A program made the position numbers and the translations under genes. A DNA stretch of 10,739 bases from Acidimicrobiaceae bacterium (lineage in GTDB: Bacteria; Actinomycetota; Acidimicrobiia; Acidimicrobiales; RAAP-2), in contig PLCI01000163.1 in assembly GCA_003135595.1 (NCBI GenBank), forward strand, positions 1 to 10,739, in the 5' to 3' direction. Shown here piece by piece: positions 6,974 through 10,739 of this stretch. Under the pieces are notes generated by a model. That model saw only the letters and a list, made by a program, of their open reading frames with translations. It did no database searches and was not told where the DNA came from. The stretch's first letter is position 1, and the number at the start of each line of letters is the position of its first letter.

Positions 6974-7738
6974 ATGGGCGACGAAGTACTGACCGAACGA
7001 CGGGGCAGGGTCGTGATCCTCACGATCAACCGGCCCGAAGCCCGCAACGCGATCAACCTCGCGGTCGCGACGGCCCTCTCCGAGGCGCTCGATGCCGCGG
7101 AGCACGACGACGACTGCCTCGTCGTGATCCTCACCGGGGCCGACGACAAGGCATTCAGCGCCGGCATGGACCTCAAGGCGTTCGCGAGGGGCGAGGCACC
7201 CATCACCGAAAAGGGCTTCGCAGGGATCACCAAGCGGAACTTCCCGAAGCCGATCATCGCCGCGGTGAACGGCTCCGCCCTCGCCGGCGGCTTCGAGATC
7301 GTGCTCAGCTGCGACCTCGTCGTGGCTGCGTCCCACGCAAAGTTCGGCATCCCCGAGGCCGCACGAGGACTCATCGCGGGCGGGGGCGGCCTCATCCGTC
7401 TCGCGAAGCGGATCCCGAGGGCGGTCGCGCTCGAGCTTGCGCTCACCGCCGCACCGATCGACGCGGACCGCGCCCTCGCGGTCGGGCTCGTCAACCGCGT
7501 CGTGCCGAGCGACGCGCTGCTCTCGACCGCGCTCGAGCTCGCCGAGCAGATCGCGAAGAACGCCCCGCTTGCGATCAGGATCAGCAAGCAGGTCATGCTC
7601 GAATCGATCGAGCTCGATGAGGAGGCCGGCTGGAAGCTCAACGACGCCTCGTTCGGAGCCATCGGGCGCTCGCACGACGCGATGGAGGGCGCCATCGCCT
7701 TCGCCGAGAAGCGCGAGCCCACGTGGACTGGCGCGTAG
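6974..7738 (+). CDS. Crotonase-family enoyl-CoA hydratase, CaiD-like
   Basis: A 254-residue acyl-CoA enzyme of the crotonase superfamily, acting in the cytoplasm. It would add water to an enoyl-CoA in fatty acid or carnitine-type degradation. Visible marks: NRPEARNAIN (19 to 28), first oxyanion loop AFSAGMDLKAF (60 to 70), second oxyanion loop IAAVNGSALAGGFE (95 to 108), CDLVVAA (113 to 119) and FGIPEAARG (124 to 132). Both glutamates used by hydratases are present (E108 and E128). The GLIAGGGGLIRL stretch (132 to 143) is closer to crotonobetainyl-CoA hydratase (CaiD) than to classical enoyl-CoA hydratase, which has GTIPGAGGTQRL. A trimerising C-terminal helix ends in FAEKREPTW. Length is normal. 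It has its own promoter and strong ribosome binding site. The next gene starts directly after its stop. No carnitine-transport or CoA-ligase partner gene is in the window, so the substrate stays open. Confidence 0.93.
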   Translation: MGDEVLTERRGRVVILTINRPEARNAINLAVATALSEALDAAEHDDDCLVVILTGADDKAFSAGMDLKAFARGEAPITEKGFAGITKRNFPKPIIAAVNGSALAGGFEIVLSCDLVVAASHAKFGIPEAARGLIAGGGGLIRLAKRIPRAVALELALTAAPIDADRALAVGLVNRVVPSDALLSTALELAEQIAKNAPLAIRISKQVMLESIELDEEAGWKLNDASFGAIGRSHDAMEGAIAFAEKREPTWTGA

Positions 7739-8149
7739 TTGAACCACCTCGCGCCAGCGCTGACGACAGTTCGGCTCAGCTTGCACGTCCTCGCCGCCGC
7801 AGTCTTCGTCGGCGGGCAGGTCACGATGGTCGGACTGCTGCCCGACGTCCGCCGGCTCGGGGGCGACGCCGGAGTCCGCATCGCGCGCGCGTTTGCCAAG
7901 GTGAGCTGGCCGGCATTCGGGGTGCTGCTGCTCACGGGCATCTGGAACGTGTCGGCGGTCCACGCCTCGCACTCGACGAGCGCGTGGAAGGCGGTGCTGA
8001 TGGTCAAGATCGGCGTCGTCGTCCTCGCGGGGGTCGCGGCATGGCTCCACTCGAGGTCGACGTCCAAGAAGTCCCTCGCGATCTGGGGCTCGATCGCGGG
8101 GATCGCGTCCCTCGCGGCAGTCGTCCTCGGCGTGCTCCTGTCAGGCTGA
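7739..8149 (+). CDS. CopD-like four-helix membrane protein
   Basis: A 136-residue protein with four predicted membrane helices (about 11 to 32, 56 to 72, 83 to 103, 113 to 134). The first helix carries LHVLAAAVFVGGQV (15 to 28), which resembles the LHxxaaxxWxGG signature of CopD-type copper-resistance and related heme-binding four-helix proteins. Histidines H16, H75, H78 and H104 are candidate metal or heme ligands. The start is a TTG immediately after the crotonase TAG (no spacer). No better start keeps the first helix, so translational coupling to the crotonase is likely. Family membership is moderate: HemJ-like or other short four-helix proteins are alternatives. Function cannot be given beyond a possible role in metal, heme or redox handling. 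Confidence 0.75.
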   Translation: MNHLAPALTTVRLSLHVLAAAVFVGGQVTMVGLLPDVRRLGGDAGVRIARAFAKVSWPAFGVLLLTGIWNVSAVHASHSTSAWKAVLMVKIGVVVLAGVAAWLHSRSTSKKSLAIWGSIAGIASLAAVVLGVLLSG

Positions 8150-8173
8150 GGACCGGCGGGGCACGAGGAGCGG

Positions 8174-8216
8174 TAGATTCGAACCAGCGGGTGGGTGATC
8201 CCGGCCGCAGGGAGGG
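8174..8216 (+). promoter_or_regulatory. Possible -10 box and ribosome binding site of tatA
   Basis: The 70-base gap before tatA contains TAGATT (8174 to 8179), a TANNNT-type -10 box with no good -35 at the usual distance, and GGAGGG (8211 to 8216) just before the GTG at 8220. TTCGAAC overlaps the -10 box. The ribosome binding site is convincing; the promoter is weak, and tatA may also be read from the crotonase promoter. Confidence 0.35.
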
Positions 8217-8219
8217 ATC

Positions 8220-8423
8220 GTGCAGATAGCTGAGATCGCAAGCCTGGAAGTGATCCTCATTGTCCTCGCTGTCGGCCTCGTCGTGTTCGGCAGCTCCAAG
8301 ATCCCGAAGATCGCGAGGGGCCTCGGCTCGGCGAAGTCGGAGTTCGAGAAGGGCATCAAGGAAGGCCAGCAGGCGTCCACTCCAGCCGAGGACAAGAACC
8401 AGACCGACACGCCGGCGAGCTGA
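8220..8423 (+). CDS. tatA: TatA, Sec-independent protein translocase subunit
   Basis: A 67-residue TatA/E-type subunit, the pore-forming partner of the twin-arginine translocase that moves folded proteins (often cofactor-containing) across the membrane. It has one N-terminal membrane helix (about 9 to 22, LEVILIVLAVGLVV), the FG hinge (23 to 24), and an amphipathic helix (SSKIPKIARGLGSAKSEFEK, 25 to 44) with the family's K-P-ARGLG-EF pattern. A polar, disordered tail rich in Thr, Ala, Asp and Gln follows. The GTG start has GGAGGG close upstream and leaves the helix at the expected distance from the N-terminus. No tatB or tatC is in the window, which is common in actinobacteria where tatA can stand apart. 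It lies 24 bases before the metallo-hydrolase gene. TatA and TatE cannot be separated by sequence alone. Confidence 0.93.
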   Translation: MQIAEIASLEVILIVLAVGLVVFGSSKIPKIARGLGSAKSEFEKGIKEGQQASTPAEDKNQTDTPAS

Positions 8424-8429
8424 GCCGGC
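8411..8429 (+). other. GC-only stem-loop around the tatA stop codon
   Basis: GCCGGC (8411 to 8416) and GCCGGC (8424 to 8429) form a perfect six-pair stem whose seven-base loop contains the tatA TGA (8421 to 8423). No T-run follows, so a classical intrinsic terminator is unlikely. It may dampen read-through or protect the tatA message end. The inverted repeat is seen; function is inferred. Confidence 0.4.
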
Positions 8430-8447
8430 CGCGAGGGCCATCCCGAC

Positions 8448-9713
8448 ATGGATGACGTCCTCGCGACCGCCGATCGACTGTGGCGCGGGGAGGTCACGAC
8501 TGCAGAGCTGCACCCGATCGGGCACATGGGCGGCCTCGCCGAGGTCGCCGACGGCATCGCCTTCGTGCCGAGCTTCGCGAACGTCACGGCAGTCAAGACC
8601 CAAGACGGGCTCTTCATGGTCGACACCGGCTCGTCGGTCGTGGCCCCCCTCATCTTCGAGGAGGTCCGGCGGTGGTCCGACCAGCGGCTCGACACCGCCG
8701 TGTTCAGCCACGGCCACATCGATCACGTGTTCGGCGTCGGGGTGTTTGAGACCGAGGCCGAGTCGCGCGGCTGGTTGCGGCCCCGGGTCGTCGCCCACGA
8801 GCACCTCCCTGCGCGCTTTGACCGGTACCGGCGCACCGCGGGCTACAACCAGGTCGTCAACCGCCGGCAGTTCGGCTTCAAGGACCTCGTGTGGCCGACC
8901 GAGTACCGCTACCCCGACGAGACCTACTCGACCACGCTGGACCTCGACGTCGGCGGCACGTCGTTCCTGCTCCGCCACGAGAAGGGCGAGACCGACGACC
9001 ACACCGTGACGTGGGTCCCGAGCGCGAAGGCGCTGTGCTGCGGGGACCTGTTCATCTGGGCGAGCCCCAACGCCGGCAACCCGCAGAAGGTCCAGCGCTA
9101 CCCCGCGGAGTGGGCCGCGGCGCTGCGGCGCATGGACGAACTTGGCGCCGAGATGCTGCTCCCGGGGCACGGCCTGCCCGTGATGGGCGCCGACCGTGTC
9201 CACCAGGCGCTCACCGATACGGCGCGATACCTCGAGGCGCTGGTCGACCAGACGATCGCGATGATGAACGAGGGCGCCCGGCTCTCCGAGATCCTCCACA
9301 CCGTGCGGGCGCCGGCGGACCTGGAGGGAGCGCCGTACCTCCAGCCGGTCTACGACGAGCCCGAGTTCGTCGTGCGCAGTGTCTGGCGCCTCAACGGCGG
9401 GTGGTGGGACGGCAATCCGGCGACCTTGAAGCCCGCGCCCGACGCCGCGCTCGCGAGCGAGCTCGCCGGGCTCGCCGGCGGCGCTGCCGAGTTCTGTGAC
9501 CGTGCGCTCGAGCTGCTTGCAGCCGGCGGTGACCGCGCGATGCGGCTCGCGTGCCACCTCGTCGAGTTCGCATGGCTCGCGACACCCGGGGACCCCGGCG
9601 TCTGCGAGATCCGCCGGCAGGTGTACACCGCACGGGCCGAGGCAGCGACCTCCACGATGGCGCGTGGTGTCTACAGGTGGGCCGCTCGAGAGTCGCTCGG
9701 CGATGCGAGCTGA
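8448..9713 (+). CDS. MBL-fold hydrolase with alkylsulfatase dimerisation-type domain
   Basis: A 421-residue metallo-beta-lactamase-fold hydrolase. The metal motif is SHGHIDH (H88, H90, D92, H93). GETDDHT (180 to 186) supplies E181 and H185, CCGDLFIW (197 to 204) gives D200 as the likely bridging acid, and LLPGHG supplies H241. The second half resembles the alkylsulfatase dimerisation region: YLEALVDQTIAMMNEG (261 to 276), and YDEPEFVVRSVWRLNGGWWDGNP (302 to 324) close to the VRxxWRxxxGWxDGNP pattern of SdsA1/YjcS-type alkylsulfatases. It is much shorter than those enzymes (about 650 residues) and lacks both a signal peptide and the C-terminal SCP2-like lipid-binding domain. It is therefore probably a cytoplasmic relative of unknown substrate, perhaps a sulfate or other ester. 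GAGGG lies ten bases before the ATG. It follows tatA by 24 bases and is probably co-transcribed. Confidence 0.9.
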   Translation: MDDVLATADRLWRGEVTTAELHPIGHMGGLAEVADGIAFVPSFANVTAVKTQDGLFMVDTGSSVVAPLIFEEVRRWSDQRLDTAVFSHGHIDHVFGVGVFETEAESRGWLRPRVVAHEHLPARFDRYRRTAGYNQVVNRRQFGFKDLVWPTEYRYPDETYSTTLDLDVGGTSFLLRHEKGETDDHTVTWVPSAKALCCGDLFIWASPNAGNPQKVQRYPAEWAAALRRMDELGAEMLLPGHGLPVMGADRVHQALTDTARYLEALVDQTIAMMNEGARLSEILHTVRAPADLEGAPYLQPVYDEPEFVVRSVWRLNGGWWDGNPATLKPAPDAALASELAGLAGGAAEFCDRALELLAAGGDRAMRLACHLVEFAWLATPGDPGVCEIRRQVYTARAEAATSTMARGVYRWAARESLGDAS

Positions 9714-9754
9714 CGCTCGCCGTTGGCCACCTTCGGCGACCAGGGGCATCACCA

Positions 9755-9774
9755 GGGTTCCTTCAGGACAACCC
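9755..9774 (+). terminator. Weak hairpin after the MBL-fold hydrolase gene
   Basis: GGGTT (9755 to 9759) and AACCC (9770 to 9774) can pair across a ten-base loop, 41 bases after the hydrolase stop. No T-run follows. It could end the upstream transcript, but the stem is short. The rest of the 124-base gap shows only a possible TAGCCT -10 box (9780 to 9785) without a -35, and the ribosome binding site of the next gene. Confidence 0.2.
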
Positions 9775-9823
9775 GGCAGTAGCCTCGAGCCGGCCCGCGA
9801 TCTCGGCGTGGCCGTGCATCGAC

Positions 9824-9830
9824 GAGGGAG
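9824..9830 (+). promoter_or_regulatory. Ribosome binding site of the beta-helix gene
   Basis: GAGGGAG lies seven bases before the ATG at 9838 and fixes the start of the gene that runs off the right edge. The signal peptide that follows at once supports the same start. Confidence 0.7.
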
Positions 9831-9837
9831 ACGTGCC

Positions 9838-10739
9838 ATGAGAAGGTTCACCCAACTGCCACGAGCCGTGGTCGCCGCCTTCGGCGCACTCGTGCTCCTC
9901 GGTTCGGCCGCAGGCATCGCGTCGGTCACCGCAGCGTCGGCGAGCACGACACCATCGACCTCGGGCCACGTGCTGCTCGTGGGCACCTTCCACGGGGTGA
10001 AGGGCAAGTACACGTCAATCCAGGCTGCGCTGAACGCCGCGAAGCCCGGCGACTGGGTGCTCGTGGCCCCCGGCGACTACCACGAGACCCAGGACCTCAC
10101 GAATCCGCCCGCTGACTACTCCGAGGGCGCGTTCGGCAGCGTCCTCATCACGACCCCGCACCTGCACCTTCGCGGGATGAACCGAGCGACGGTCGTCGTC
10201 GACGGGACCAAGCCTGGCTCCCCCGCGTGCACGTCCAACCCCGCGGACCAGGAGTACGGCAACGTCGTCGGCGGCAACGCGGCCGGGCGCAACGGGATCA
10301 CCGTGTTCAAGGCGAACGGGGTCAGCGTCGAGAACCTGACCGTCTGCAACTTCCTGTCGGGCTCAAAGAGCTCGGGCTACGGGGTGTGGTGGAACGGCGG
10401 CGACGGCACCGGCAAGATCGGGCTCACGGGCTATGTCGGCAACTACCTCAGCGCGACCTCCACCTTCTTCAGCAGCGAGTCGACAGCCGCGACCTACGGC
10501 ATCTTCGCGTCCAACTCGCAGGGCCCGTCCACGTGGAACCAGCTGTATGCCAACAACCAGAACGACTCGGGCATCTATGTCGGGGGCTGCAGGCAGCTCT
10601 GCGACGTCACGATCTCGAACGTCTGGATGGAGTACAACGCACTGGGCTACTCAGGGACGAACTCGGGCGGCGCGATCGTGATCACGCACTCGCAGTTCGA
10701 CCACAACCAGGACGGCTTCGACACCAACACGCAGCTGGC
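9838..10739 (+). CDS. Secreted right-handed parallel beta-helix protein, cut by the right edge
   Basis: The 300 residues visible have no stop. A Sec-type signal peptide comes first: basic start MRRFTQLPR, hydrophobic core 11 to 30, and likely cleavage after A35 (ASA). The mature part opens with YTSIQAALNAAKPGDWVLVAPGDYHE (58 to 83), the standard entry of NosD/pectate-lyase-like beta-helix proteins. Rungs follow with repeated turns: NGITVFKANGVSVENLTVCNF (152 to 172), YGIFASNSQG (220 to 229), NDSGIYVGGCRQLCDVTISNVWMEYN (242 to 267) and GGAIVITHSQFDHNQDGFDTN (277 to 297). Asparagine-rich turns are typical. C131, C170, C251 and C255 could form disulfides outside the cell. Such proteins bind or cleave polysaccharides or serve as surface proteins. 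The catalytic region, if any, is beyond the window. Fold and export are well supported; function is unknown. Confidence 0.85.
   Translation, partial: MRRFTQLPRAVVAAFGALVLLGSAAGIASVTAASASTTPSTSGHVLLVGTFHGVKGKYTSIQAALNAAKPGDWVLVAPGDYHETQDLTNPPADYSEGAFGSVLITTPHLHLRGMNRATVVVDGTKPGSPACTSNPADQEYGNVVGGNAAGRNGITVFKANGVSVENLTVCNFLSGSKSSGYGVWWNGGDGTGKIGLTGYVGNYLSATSTFFSSESTAATYGIFASNSQGPSTWNQLYANNQNDSGIYVGGCRQLCDVTISNVWMEYNALGYSGTNSGGAIVITHSQFDHNQDGFDTNTQL

Noticed and set aside
6004..8241. A 745-codon leftward open frame antisense to the crotonase, CopD-like gene and part of the GH1-like gene.
   Set aside because: It is Ala/Arg/Ser-rich with no recognisable domain and covers several well-supported genes in other frames. 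Long antisense frames are expected in GC-rich DNA.
8155..8248. A tRNA-like T-loop (GGTTCGAATC on the minus strand) with a nearly complementary acceptor-like pair about 94 bases apart.
   Set aside because: The T-stem has a mismatch, no D-arm or anticodon arm can be drawn, and the stretch overlaps the tatA start, which is clearly coding.
9838..9864. MRRFTQ at the start of the beta-helix protein as a Tat signal.
   Set aside because: Only the arginine pair fits; the hydrophobic residues expected at the following positions are missing. The peptide looks like an ordinary Sec signal.
8004..10013. A 669-codon leftward open frame antisense to tatA and the MBL-fold hydrolase.
   Set aside because: Its Arg/Val/His-rich composition and lack of domains mark it as a shadow of the two genes with clear catalytic or family motifs.

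Overview
The window is GC-rich DNA with strongly GC-biased third codon positions, GTG and TTG starts beside ATG, purine-rich ribosome binding sites and TANNNT-type -10 boxes. Together with the gene families (polytopic Tat-type Rieske protein, stand-alone TatA, CaiD-like crotonase, DedA protein) this points to an actinobacterium. An Acidimicrobiia-like lineage is a guess from the gene mix, not something the sequence proves. I see no transposase, integrase, phage gene, CRISPR array, tRNA or rRNA. The region reads as compact chromosomal DNA.

Layout from left to right: (1) the first codons of a leftward membrane protein (83 to 1, cut by the edge); (2) a leftward GH31 alpha-glucosidase-type enzyme; (3) a divergent rightward alpha/beta hydrolase; (4) a leftward membrane protein that joins a DoxX-type four-helix domain, a four-cysteine linker, an internal Tat-type anchor and a Rieske [2Fe-2S] domain; (5) a divergent rightward DedA protein; (6) a leftward GH1-fold protein that has lost the family's NEP acid/base motif; (7) a rightward run: CaiD-like enoyl-CoA hydratase, a CopD-like four-helix protein, TatA, an alkylsulfatase-type metallo-beta-lactamase-fold hydrolase, and a secreted parallel beta-helix protein that runs off the right edge.

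The genes are packed tightly. The two convergent pairs overlap at their 3' ends (8 and 4 bases), and in the second pair one CTAG palindrome supplies both stop codons. The only intergenic spaces are short (about 25 to 125 bases) and hold the promoters and ribosome binding sites. No stretch over 300 bases lacks a gene.

Functional links are limited. The crotonase and CopD-like genes abut, and tatA and the hydrolase are 24 bases apart, so each pair is probably co-transcribed. The Rieske fusion carries an arginine pair before its last membrane helix, so it is a likely client of the Tat pathway to which the nearby TatA belongs. The two glycosidase-fold proteins, one active-looking and one degenerate, are not in one operon. 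I do not see one coherent new multi-gene system. The best candidates for new biology are the DoxX-Cys4-Tat-Rieske fusion and the GH1 pseudoenzyme.
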